A stretch of DNA of 64,000 nucleotides from Streptomyces sp. NBC_01723 (GTDB taxonomy: Bacteria; Actinomycetota; Actinomycetes; Streptomycetales; Streptomycetaceae), in the NCBI RefSeq assembly GCF_036246005.1, contig NZ_CP109171.1, positions 4,390,001 to 4,454,000 of the forward strand, in the 5' to 3' direction. Numbering within the stretch: position 1 is the first letter of the stretch; each line of letters begins with the position of its first letter. The translations under genes and the position numbers were made by a program. The notes beneath the pieces were generated by a model. That model searched no databases. It was not told the origin of the DNA and worked only from the letters and a program-made list of their open reading frames with translations. This document shows, one piece after another, positions 16,461 to 24,912 of the stretch.

Positions 16461-18866
16461 ATGGCGGAGCTTTCCAACCCTCATCAGTTGGGCGACCCCT
16501 CGACCCTCGCGGCCGCCGTGCTCACCGACGGAAACCGTGTCCTGATCGCGGTCATCGCCCTCGTCGCACTGGCCGCCCTGGTGCTCGCGGGCATCCTGGT
16601 GCGCCAGGTGCTCGCGGCGGACGAGGGCACCGAGAGCATGAAAGAGATCGCGGCGGCCGTCCAGGAAGGCGCGAACGCCTATCTGGCCAGGCAGCTTCGC
16701 ACGCTCGGCGTATTCGCCGTCGTCGTGTTCTTTCTGCTCATGCTGCTGCCCGCGGACGACTGGAATCAACGAGCCGGGAGATCGATCTTCTTCCTGATCG
16801 GCGCGGCGTTCTCGGCGGCCACCGGCTATATCGGCATGTGGCTCGCCGTGCGCAGCAATGTGCGCGTCGCCGCGGCGGCGCGGGAAGCGACCCCGGCCCC
16901 GGGCGAACCGGAAAAGGATCTCACTCTCGTCTCGCACAAGGCGACGAAGATCGCTTTTCGCACCGGCGGTGTGGTCGGCATGTTCACGGTGGGGCTCGGC
17001 CTGCTGGGCGCCTGCTGCGTGGTGCTCGTGTACGCGGCCGACGCGCCGAAGGTCCTGGAGGGCTTCGGTCTCGGCGCCGCGCTGATCGCGATGTTCATGC
17101 GGGTCGGCGGCGGCATCTTCACCAAGGCCGCCGACGTCGGCGCCGACCTGGTCGGCAAGGTCGAACAGGGCATTCCGGAGGACGATCCGCGCAATGCCGC
17201 GACCATCGCCGACAACGTGGGCGACAACGTCGGCGACTGCGCGGGCATGGCCGCCGACCTCTTCGAGTCCTACGCCGTCACCCTGGTGGCCGCGCTGATC
17301 CTCGGCAAGGTGGCCTTCGGCGACTCCGGGCTGGCGTTCCCGCTGCTGGTGCCGGCGATCGGTGTGGTCACCGCCATGATCGGCATCTTCGCGGTGGCGC
17401 CCCGGCGCTCCGACCGCAGTGGCATGAGCGCGATCAACCGGGGCTTCTTCATCTCCGCGGTGATCTCGCTCGTCCTGGTCGCGGTGGCCGTCTTCGTCTA
17501 TCTGCCCGGGAAGTACTCGGAGCTGGACGGCGTCACCGACGCGGCGATCGCGGGCAAGAGTGGTGACCCGCGGATCCTCGCGCTGGTCGCGGTGGCCATC
17601 GGCATCGTGCTCGCCGCCCTGATCCAGCAGCTCACCGGCTACTTCACCGAGACCACCAGGCGCCCCGTCAGGGACATCGGCAGGACCTCGCTCACCGGTC
17701 CCGCCACCGTCGTCCTCGCCGGTATCTCCCTCGGTCTCGAATCCGCCGTATACACCGCCCTGTTGATCGGCCTCGGCGTCTACGGGGCGTTCCTGCTGGG
17801 CGGCGCCTCGATCATGCTGGCGCTGTTCGCGGTGGCGCTGGCCGGCACCGGTCTGCTCACCACGGTCGGTGTGATCGTCGCCATGGACACCTTCGGCCCG
17901 GTCTCCGACAACGCGCAGGGCATCGCCGAGATGTCCGGCGACGTCGAGGGTGCCGGCGCCCAGGTGCTCACCGACCTGGACGCCGTCGGCAACACCACGA
18001 AGGCCATCACCAAGGGCATCGCCATCGCCACCGCGGTCCTCGCGGCGGCGGCCCTGTTCGGGTCGTACCGCGACGCCATCACCACGGGCGCGGCGGACGT
18101 GGGCGAGAAACTCAGCGGCGAGGGCGCGCCGATGAGCCTGATGATGGACATCTCGCAGCCCAACAACCTCGTCGGGCTCATCGCGGGCGCGGCGGTCGTC
18201 TTCCTCTTCTCGGGGCTGGCGATCAACGCGGTGTCGCGGTCGGCGGGCGCGGTGGTCTACGAGGTGCGGCGGCAGTTCCGGGAGCGGCCCGGAATCATGG
18301 ACTACAGCGAAAAACCGGAGTACGGCAAGGTCGTCGACATCTGCACCAGGGACGCCCTGCGGGAACTCGCCACGCCCGGACTGCTCGCCGTGCTGGCGCC
18401 GATCTTCATCGGGTTCACGCTCGGCGTGGGCGCGCTCGGCGCGTTCCTCGCGGGCGCCATCGGCGCGGGCACGCTGATGGCGGTGTTCCTCGCCAACTCC
18501 GGCGGCGCCTGGGACAACGCCAAGAAGCTCGTCGAGGACGGCCACCACGGCGGCAAGGGCAGCGAGGCCCACGCCGCCACCGTGATCGGCGACACGGTCG
18601 GCGACCCGTTCAAGGACACCGCGGGACCGGCCATCAACCCGCTGCTGAAGGTCATGAACCTGGTGGCGCTGCTCATCGCGCCCGCCGTCATCAAGTTCTC
18701 CTACGGCGCCGACGAGAGCATCGGCGTGCGGGTGGTGATCGCGGTCCTCGCGTTCCTTGTCATCGCGGGGGCGGTCTACGTGTCCAAGCGGCGTGGGATC
18801 GCGATGGGTGACGAAGACAACGCCGGCCACGAGCCCAAGTCGGCCGATCCGGCCGTGGTTTCGTAG
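16461..18866 (+). CDS. hppA: Membrane-bound proton-translocating pyrophosphatase
   Basis: An 801-aa integral membrane H+-PPase that couples pyrophosphate hydrolysis to proton export, with about 16 membrane helices. The substrate-binding signature DVGADLVGKVE is near residue 225, followed by NVGDNVGDCAGMAADLFESY, and the C-terminal DTVGDPFKDTAGPAINP segment completes the active site. GNTTKAITKG near residue 514 has the Lys that replaces Ala in potassium-dependent enzymes, so this is expected to be potassium-independent. The gene is monocistronic, with its own hairpin after the stop, and matches the Streptomyces gene order after bldG. Confidence 0.97.
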   Translation: MAELSNPHQLGDPSTLAAAVLTDGNRVLIAVIALVALAALVLAGILVRQVLAADEGTESMKEIAAAVQEGANAYLARQLRTLGVFAVVVFFLLMLLPADDWNQRAGRSIFFLIGAAFSAATGYIGMWLAVRSNVRVAAAAREATPAPGEPEKDLTLVSHKATKIAFRTGGVVGMFTVGLGLLGACCVVLVYAADAPKVLEGFGLGAALIAMFMRVGGGIFTKAADVGADLVGKVEQGIPEDDPRNAATIADNVGDNVGDCAGMAADLFESYAVTLVAALILGKVAFGDSGLAFPLLVPAIGVVTAMIGIFAVAPRRSDRSGMSAINRGFFISAVISLVLVAVAVFVYLPGKYSELDGVTDAAIAGKSGDPRILALVAVAIGIVLAALIQQLTGYFTETTRRPVRDIGRTSLTGPATVVLAGISLGLESAVYTALLIGLGVYGAFLLGGASIMLALFAVALAGTGLLTTVGVIVAMDTFGPVSDNAQGIAEMSGDVEGAGAQVLTDLDAVGNTTKAITKGIAIATAVLAAAALFGSYRDAITTGAADVGEKLSGEGAPMSLMMDISQPNNLVGLIAGAAVVFLFSGLAINAVSRSAGAVVYEVRRQFRERPGIMDYSEKPEYGKVVDICTRDALRELATPGLLAVLAPIFIGFTLGVGALGAFLAGAIGAGTLMAVFLANSGGAWDNAKKLVEDGHHGGKGSEAHAATVIGDTVGDPFKDTAGPAINPLLKVMNLVALLIAPAVIKFSYGADESIGVRVVIAVLAFLVIAGAVYVSKRRGIAMGDEDNAGHEPKSADPAVVS

Positions 18867-18900
18867 CGGCCGGCGCGGAGCCCTCGTAGGAGGTGCAGCT

Positions 18901-18950
18901 CAAGGGCCGGGCGGACGGCGCGTGTTGGCGCGTCGTCCGCCCGGCCCTTG
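18901..18950. terminator. Terminator hairpin after hppA
   Basis: A long hairpin whose outer 17 bp (starting CAAGGGCCGGGCGGACG) are perfectly complementary, with a further GCGC-containing inner stem and small loop. It begins 35 bp after the hppA stop. Confidence 0.88.
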
Positions 18951-19091
18951 TCCGTGCGCTTCCTTCGCCGTGACCCTTCTCTCTCTTGGTGCAAATGGCT
19001 GCAATACGGTCTTAACGGATGTTCGTCCGGCTGATGTCCTCCATCCGGCGTGTATGTTCCGGGGCCGAGAGCCATGGAAGGGACCAAACCG

Positions 19092-19664
19092 GTGAACAAG
19101 AAGCTCGCGGTCGCACTGTCCGGCGGTGCGGTACTGGCACTGGCGCTGACGGGATGCGGTGGCAGCGACGACAACGAGAAGCTGAACTCCTGGGCGAAGG
19201 ACGTCTGCGACGGCGTGCAGCCGCAGGCCAAGAAGATCGAGGCGGCCAACGCGGCGATCCAGAAGGAGACCTCGGACAACAGCACTCCGGCGGAGGTCCA
19301 GAAGACCGACGCGAAGGCGTTCCAGGACATGTCCGACGCCTACAAGGCGATGGGCGCCACCGTCCAGAAGGCCGGCGCTCCGGACGTCGAGGACGGCGAG
19401 AAGAAGCAGAAGGACGCGGTCACCGAGCTGAACGGCCTCTCCACGTCGTACGCCTCCCTCAGGAAGCAGGTGGAGGACCTCGACACCAAGGACCAGGCGA
19501 AGTTCGCCGACGGCCTCAAGGACATCGCCACCGAGCTGAACAAGCTCAGCAAGAGCGGCAGCGACGCGCTGAAGACCCTGGAGGAGGGTGAGGTCGGCCA
19601 GGCGATGGCGAAGCAGGAGAGCTGCAAGGCGGCTTCCGTGACACCGTCGGCCACGGCGGGCTGA
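19092..19664 (+). CDS. Small secreted lipoprotein
   Basis: A 190-aa lipoprotein. From the GTG at 19,092 the product starts with Lys-Lys, a hydrophobic stretch and the lipobox LALTGCGGS, which gives a mature N-terminal Cys near residue 21. The rest is Lys/Ala/Glu-rich and mostly helical, with one further Cys near each end, consistent with an extracellular coiled domain. GGAAGGGACC precedes this start; longer starts at 19,050 or 19,074 would spoil the signal peptide. The function is unknown; it is a conserved neighbour of hppA in Streptomyces. Confidence 0.82.
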   Translation: MNKKLAVALSGGAVLALALTGCGGSDDNEKLNSWAKDVCDGVQPQAKKIEAANAAIQKETSDNSTPAEVQKTDAKAFQDMSDAYKAMGATVQKAGAPDVEDGEKKQKDAVTELNGLSTSYASLRKQVEDLDTKDQAKFADGLKDIATELNKLSKSGSDALKTLEEGEVGQAMAKQESCKAASVTPSATAG

Positions 19665-19717
19665 TCCTCCCGGGCGGACACGGGGCGGAGGGCGGAGAGC
19701 GGGGCCACAATGGGGGT

Positions 19718-21232
19718 GTGAGTAACGCCAGCCTGTCCCCCCTGCCCTCCGCCGACCGCCCCGACGTCACCGCCCGGCTGCGGGACGCCCTGCTCGGGGC
19801 CTCCTTCACCGCCGACGGACTGCTGGAGCTGCTCGGCGCCCCCGCCTACGCGGCACTGTCGCGCAGCGAGACCGTGCCCGCGCTCCGGGCCACCCGCGGC
19901 GACACGCCGCTCGAGCTGCTCGTCCGGCTGTTCCTGCTCCAGCAACCCGTGCCCCACGCGCGCGTGACGGACGTTCTGCCCGTCGACGCCTGCCTGGAGA
20001 CCGGCTGGCTGGTCCGGGCGGACGACGAGGTGGCGGCCACCGTGGACGTACGGCCCTACGGCGGACCCGGCGGCGAGGACTGGTTCATCGTCTCCGACCT
20101 GGGCTGCGCGGTCGGCGGCGCCAGAGGCATCGGCAACCACGCCCAGGGCGTCGTCCTCGGCGTCGGCGGCGCCTCCACGACCCTCGCGGGCCTCACCGTG
20201 CGCACGCCCGTCTCCGCCGCCCTCGACCTCGGCACCGGCTCCGGCATCCAGGCACTGCACGCCGCCGCGCACGCCACGCGCGTGACCGCGACCGACGTCA
20301 ACCCGCGCGCGCTGCACATCACCGCGCTCACGCTCGCCCTGTCCGGGGCCCCGGCCGCCGAGCTGCGCGAGGGCTCGCTGTACGAGCCGGTCGACGAGGA
20401 CGCGACGTACGACCTGATCGTCTCCAACCCGCCCTTCGTGATCTCGCCCGGCGCCCGCCTCACCTACCGCGACGGCGGCATGGGCGGGGACGATCTGTGC
20501 CGCCGGCTCGTTCAGGAGACGGGGGAGCGGCTGAACCCGGGCGGGTTCGCGCACTTCCTCGCCAACTGGCAGCACGTGGAGGGAGAGGACTGGACGGACC
20601 GGCTGCGCTCCTGGGTGCCGCGCGGCTGCGACGCCTGGATCGTGCAGCGCGAGGTGCAGGACATCACGCAGTACGCCGAGCTGTGGCTCAGGGACGCGGG
20701 CGACCACCGCGGTGACGCGGGCGAGTACCAGGCGCGGTACGACGCGTGGCTGGACGAGTTCGAGGCGCGCAAGGTCAAGGCCGTCGGCTTCGGCTGGATC
20801 ACGCTGCGCCGGACCGGGGCCGCCGAGCCCTCGGTCGTCGCCGAGGAGTGGCCGCACCCGATCGAGCAGCCGCTCGGCGAGACGGTGCGCGCGCACTTCG
20901 ACCGCGTCGACTACCTCCGCGCCCACGACGACGCCGCCCTGCTCGAAGCGCACTTCACGCTGGCCGGCGAGGTCGTCCAGGAGCAGGTCGGGCTGCCCGG
21001 CGCCGAGGACCCGGAGCACGTCGTCCTGCGCCAGAACCGCGGCATGCGCCGGGCCACCCGGGTCGACACGGTCGGCGCCGGTTTCGCCGGCGTCTGCGAC
21101 GGCACCATGAGCGCGGGCCGCATCCTGGACGCCATCGCCCAGCTGGTCGGCGAGGACCCGGTGGCGCTGCGCGACCGCACGCCCGCCCAGATCCGGCTGC
21201 TGGTGGAGCAGGGCTTCCTCGAACCGGCGTAG
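19718..21232 (+). CDS. Class I SAM-dependent methyltransferase (HemK/RsmC-like)
   Basis: A 504-aa protein with a Rossmann methyltransferase domain in the middle: motif I is AALDLGTGSGIQALHAA, the acidic strand VTATDVNPRAL follows, and motif IV is DLIVSNPPFVISPG. An NPPF motif is usual for N-methylation of nitrogen in nucleic acids or protein Gln. About 150 N-terminal residues form a helical domain of the DUF7059 type and the C-terminal 200 residues have no familiar fold. GTG start behind GGAGAGCGGGG. Substrate unknown; rRNA or protein are both possible. Confidence 0.82.
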   Translation: MSNASLSPLPSADRPDVTARLRDALLGASFTADGLLELLGAPAYAALSRSETVPALRATRGDTPLELLVRLFLLQQPVPHARVTDVLPVDACLETGWLVRADDEVAATVDVRPYGGPGGEDWFIVSDLGCAVGGARGIGNHAQGVVLGVGGASTTLAGLTVRTPVSAALDLGTGSGIQALHAAAHATRVTATDVNPRALHITALTLALSGAPAAELREGSLYEPVDEDATYDLIVSNPPFVISPGARLTYRDGGMGGDDLCRRLVQETGERLNPGGFAHFLANWQHVEGEDWTDRLRSWVPRGCDAWIVQREVQDITQYAELWLRDAGDHRGDAGEYQARYDAWLDEFEARKVKAVGFGWITLRRTGAAEPSVVAEEWPHPIEQPLGETVRAHFDRVDYLRAHDDAALLEAHFTLAGEVVQEQVGLPGAEDPEHVVLRQNRGMRRATRVDTVGAGFAGVCDGTMSAGRILDAIAQLVGEDPVALRDRTPAQIRLLVEQGFLEPA

Positions 21233-21436
21233 AGACATGCCACGCGGAGACGTGTCTTCCAGAGACATGTCTCACCGGTCCCGGCCCCCGTCGCCGAACG
21301 GGAAGAACGAGCCACGCGCGGTGGCCGGCAGCCCGTCGGCTCCCCGTTCACCTCGGGTTCGCCTGACCGCCGCCCACGCGTGACAGCGTCCCCGATGCTG
21401 CACACGCGCGGGCTGGAGGAAAGGGGCACGGAGACC

Positions 21437-21634
21437 ATGGAGAGCGGGCCGGCGATCTTCGCGGGATTGGTGTTCGCCCTGTTCGGGGCCGGTCTGCTGG
21501 TGTGGACCACGACGCGGGTGCGGCACGGCCGACCCGTCGCGCACGGTGTGAGCCCCGTCGCATCGGCGACCGCCGCGAGCGTGGCCGCCGTGGTCGCGCT
21601 GGCCCTCGGGGCATGGTGCCTGTCGCACGTGTGA
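21437..21634 (+). CDS. Small two-helix membrane protein
   Basis: A 65-aa protein with two membrane segments (about residues 5-24 and 43-63) separated by a short basic loop. ATG at 21,437 has GGAG close upstream and is preferred to the longer frame beginning at 21,380. The function is unknown. It lies alone between the methyltransferase and topA. Confidence 0.55.
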   Translation: MESGPAIFAGLVFALFGAGLLVWTTTRVRHGRPVAHGVSPVASATAASVAAVVALALGAWCLSHV

Positions 21635-21904
21635 GAGGCCGGTTCCGGTCCCCTGCCGCACTCTCCCCCGCGTAATCGGGGGATCGCGCTCCGGATATCC
21701 GGATCGGGGCCCGTGACCACTCCGGGCGGCAGGAACAGGGTTCGTCGGGTTACCGTTCGAGTGGCCGTTGCGGGCTTTTCCCGTTTGACACGGGGGCGGG
21801 AGGTACCGTCACACTCCGCAGCGTCACGACCGAAACGCAGTACGACCCGACCCCGGGGACCACGGCCCGGGGAGGCCCAGCGTCGACCGGAGAGAAGAGC
21901 GAAG

Positions 21905-24748
21905 TTGTCCCCGACCAGCGAGACCGCGAACGGCGGCCGCCGACTCGTCATCGTCGAGTCGCCTGCCAAGGCGAAGACGATCAAGGGCTATCTCGGCCCT
22001 GGCTACGTCGTCGAGGCGAGCGTCGGGCACATTCGCGACCTTCCCAGCGGCGCCGCCGAGGTGCCCGAGAAGTACACCGGTGAGGTCCGCCGCCTCGGTG
22101 TGGACGTCGAACACGACTTCCAGCCGATCTATGTGGTCAACGCCGACAAAAAGGCGCAGGTCAGGAAGCTCAAGGACCTGCTGAAGGACTCCGACGAGCT
22201 CTTCCTCGCCACCGATGAGGACCGCGAGGGCGAGGCCATCGCCTGGCACCTCCAGGAAGTCCTCAAGCCGAAGATCCCCGTCAAGCGCATGGTGTTCCAC
22301 GAGATCACCAAGGACGCGATCCGGGCCGCCGTGGCCAACCCGCGCCAGCTCAACCAGAAGCTGGTCGACGCCCAGGAGACCCGCCGCATCCTCGACCGCC
22401 TCTACGGCTACGAGGTCTCGCCGGTCCTGTGGAAGAAGGTCATGCCGAAGCTGTCGGCGGGCCGCGTCCAGTCCGTCGCCACCCGCCTCGTCGTCGAGCG
22501 GGAACGCGAGCGCATCGCGTTCCGCTCCGCCGAGTACTGGGACCTCACCGGCACCTTCGCCACCGGCCGCGCGGGCGACGCCTCCGACCCGTCGTCGCTG
22601 GTCGCCCGCCTCCAGACGGTCGACGGTCGGCGTGTCGCGCAGGGCCGCGACTTCGACTCCCTGGGGCAGCTCAAGAGCGCCAACACCCTCCACCTCGACG
22701 AGGCGAACGCCCGCGCGCTCGCCGCCGCCCTGGAGAACACGCGCTTCGCCGTCCGCTCGGTCGAGTCCAAGCCGTACCGCCGCTCGCCGTACGCCCCGTT
22801 CCGTACGACGACCCTCCAGCAGGAGGCGAGCCGCAAGCTCGGCTTCGGCGCCAAGGCGACCATGCAGATCGCCCAGAAGCTGTACGAGAACGGCTACATC
22901 ACCTACATGCGTACGGACTCGACGACCCTGAGCGACACGGCGGTCTCCGCCGCCCGCGCCCAGGTCACGCAGCTGTACGGCGCCGACTACCTGCCGCCCC
23001 AGCCGCGCACGTACGCCGGCAAGGTCAAGAACGCCCAGGAGGCGCACGAGGCGATCCGTCCCTCGGGTGATCGTTTCCGCACGCCCGCCGAGACCGGGCT
23101 GACCGGCGACCAGTTCAAGCTGTACGAGCTGATCTGGAAGCGGACCGTCGCCTCCCAGATGAAGGACGCGACCGGCAACAGCGTCACCGTGAAGATCGGG
23201 GGCGCGGCCTCCGACGGGCGCGACGTCGAGTTCAGCGCGTCCGGCAAGACCATCACGTTCCACGGCTTCCTCAAGGCCTACGTCGAGGGTGCCGACGACC
23301 CGAACGCCGAGCTGGACGACCGCGAGCGCCGGCTGCCGCAGGTCGCCCAGGGCGACGCGCTGACGGCCGAGGAGATCACGGTCGACGGCCACGCCACCAA
23401 GCCCCCGGCCCGCTACACCGAGGCGTCGCTGGTCAAGGAGCTGGAAGAGCGCGAGATCGGCCGCCCGTCGACGTACGCGTCGATCATCGGCACCATCCTG
23501 GACCGCGGCTACGTCTTCAAGAAGGGCACGGCACTCGTCCCGTCCTTCCTCTCCTTCGCCGTGGTCAACCTCCTGGAGAAGCACTTCGGTCGGCTCGTCG
23601 ACTACGACTTCACCGCCAAGATGGAGGACGACCTCGACGCCATCGCGCGCGGCGAGGCGCAGGCGGTGCCGTGGCTGCGGCGCTTCTACTTCGGCGAGGG
23701 CAGCGGGACCGGCGGCGCGGCCGAGGCCGGCAACGGCGACGGCGACCACCTCGGCGGCCTCAAGGAACTGGTCACCGACCTCGGCGCGATCGACGCCCGC
23801 GAGGTGTCCTCCTTCCCCGTCGGCAACGACATCGTGCTGCGCGTCGGGCGCTACGGCCCCTACATCGAGCGCGGCGAGAAGGACTCCGAGAACCACCAGC
23901 GCGCCGACGTCCCCGAGGACCTGGCACCGGACGAGCTGTCCGTCGAGCTGTCGGAGGAACTGCTCGCCAAGCCGAGCGGCGACTTCGAGCTGGGCGCCGA
24001 CCCGGCCACCGGCCACACCATCGTCGCCAAGGACGGCCGCTACGGCCCGTACGTCACCGAGGTGCTCCCCGAGGGCACCCCGAAGACCGGCAAGAACGCC
24101 GTGAAGCCGCGGACGGCCTCGCTGTTCAAGTCGATGGCGCTGGACACCGTCACGCTGGACGACGCCCTGAAGCTCATGTCGCTGCCGCGCGTCGTCGGTG
24201 CCGACGCCGAGGGCGTCGAGATCACCGCGCAGAACGGCCGCTACGGGCCCTACCTGAAGAAGGGCACCGACTCGCGGTCCCTCCAGGCCGAGGAGCAGCT
24301 CTTCACGATCACGCTGGAGGAGGCGCTGGCGATCTACGCCCAGCCCAAGCAGCGTGGCCGGGCCGCGGCCAAGCCGCCGCTGAAGGAGCTGGGCACCGAC
24401 CCGGTCAGCGAGAAGCCGGTCGTGGTCAAGGACGGCCGCTTCGGCGCGTACGTCACCGACGGCGAGACCAACGCGACCCTGCGCTCCGGCGACAGCGTCG
24501 AGGAGATCACGCCGGAGCGCGGCTACGAGCTGCTCGCCGAGAAGCGCGCCAAGGGGCCCGCCAAGAAGACGGCGAAGAAGGCCACCAAGAAGACGGCCGC
24601 CAAGAAGGCCCCGGCCAAGAAGGCGGCGGCGACCAAGAAGACGGCCGCGGCGAAGACCACGGCCGCCAAGAAGACCACCGCCGCCAAGAGCACCGCGAAG
24701 AAGACGGTCACCAAGAAGGCGACCGCCTCGCGGGCGTCGGAGGACTGA
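21905..24748 (+). CDS. topA: DNA topoisomerase I
   Basis: A 947-aa type IA topoisomerase that relaxes negative supercoils. The TOPRIM domain opens RRLVIVESPAKAKTIKGYLG with DEDREGEAIAWHL; the catalytic Tyr is near residue 334 in TYMRTDSTTLS. The C-terminal half has repeated Topo-C modules marked by GRYGPYIERG, GRYGPYVTE, GRYGPYLKKG and GRFGAYVTDG, and the protein ends in a Lys/Ala/Thr-rich tail of about 65 residues typical of Streptomyces TopA. TTG at 21,905 is chosen because the conserved N-terminus begins there and GGAGAGAAGAG precedes it. Essential housekeeping gene. Confidence 0.96.
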   Translation: MSPTSETANGGRRLVIVESPAKAKTIKGYLGPGYVVEASVGHIRDLPSGAAEVPEKYTGEVRRLGVDVEHDFQPIYVVNADKKAQVRKLKDLLKDSDELFLATDEDREGEAIAWHLQEVLKPKIPVKRMVFHEITKDAIRAAVANPRQLNQKLVDAQETRRILDRLYGYEVSPVLWKKVMPKLSAGRVQSVATRLVVERERERIAFRSAEYWDLTGTFATGRAGDASDPSSLVARLQTVDGRRVAQGRDFDSLGQLKSANTLHLDEANARALAAALENTRFAVRSVESKPYRRSPYAPFRTTTLQQEASRKLGFGAKATMQIAQKLYENGYITYMRTDSTTLSDTAVSAARAQVTQLYGADYLPPQPRTYAGKVKNAQEAHEAIRPSGDRFRTPAETGLTGDQFKLYELIWKRTVASQMKDATGNSVTVKIGGAASDGRDVEFSASGKTITFHGFLKAYVEGADDPNAELDDRERRLPQVAQGDALTAEEITVDGHATKPPARYTEASLVKELEEREIGRPSTYASIIGTILDRGYVFKKGTALVPSFLSFAVVNLLEKHFGRLVDYDFTAKMEDDLDAIARGEAQAVPWLRRFYFGEGSGTGGAAEAGNGDGDHLGGLKELVTDLGAIDAREVSSFPVGNDIVLRVGRYGPYIERGEKDSENHQRADVPEDLAPDELSVELSEELLAKPSGDFELGADPATGHTIVAKDGRYGPYVTEVLPEGTPKTGKNAVKPRTASLFKSMALDTVTLDDALKLMSLPRVVGADAEGVEITAQNGRYGPYLKKGTDSRSLQAEEQLFTITLEEALAIYAQPKQRGRAAAKPPLKELGTDPVSEKPVVVKDGRFGAYVTDGETNATLRSGDSVEEITPERGYELLAEKRAKGPAKKTAKKATKKTAAKKAPAKKAAATKKTAAAKTTAAKKTTAAKSTAKKTVTKKATASRASED

Positions 24749-24823
24749 GCCCGGCTCGGAACCGGGAGCGGACCGGGAGAGCACCGCGGGCGGACGGGTT
24801 GGACCGCGCGCACCTTCGCAAAA

Positions 24824-24860
24824 CGAACGCCCCGGCATCATTCGGATGCCGGGGCGTTCG
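24824..24860. terminator. Terminator hairpin after topA
   Basis: A perfect 16-bp stem (CGAACGCCCCGGCATC and complement) with a 5-nt loop, 76 bp past the topA stop and ahead of the tmk start. Confidence 0.88.
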
Positions 24861-24912
24861 TACGTGCCGCCGGGCATGCCGGACTGTCGGCGGCGACCGA
24901 TAGGCTGAACGC

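Noticed and set aside
16368..18830. Minus-strand ORF of 820 aa opposite hppA
   Set aside because: Asp/His/Gly-rich shadow; the plus strand encodes a textbook pyrophosphatase.
19340..21268. Minus-strand ORF of 642 aa opposite the methyltransferase
   Set aside because: Antisense shadow without start signals or motifs.
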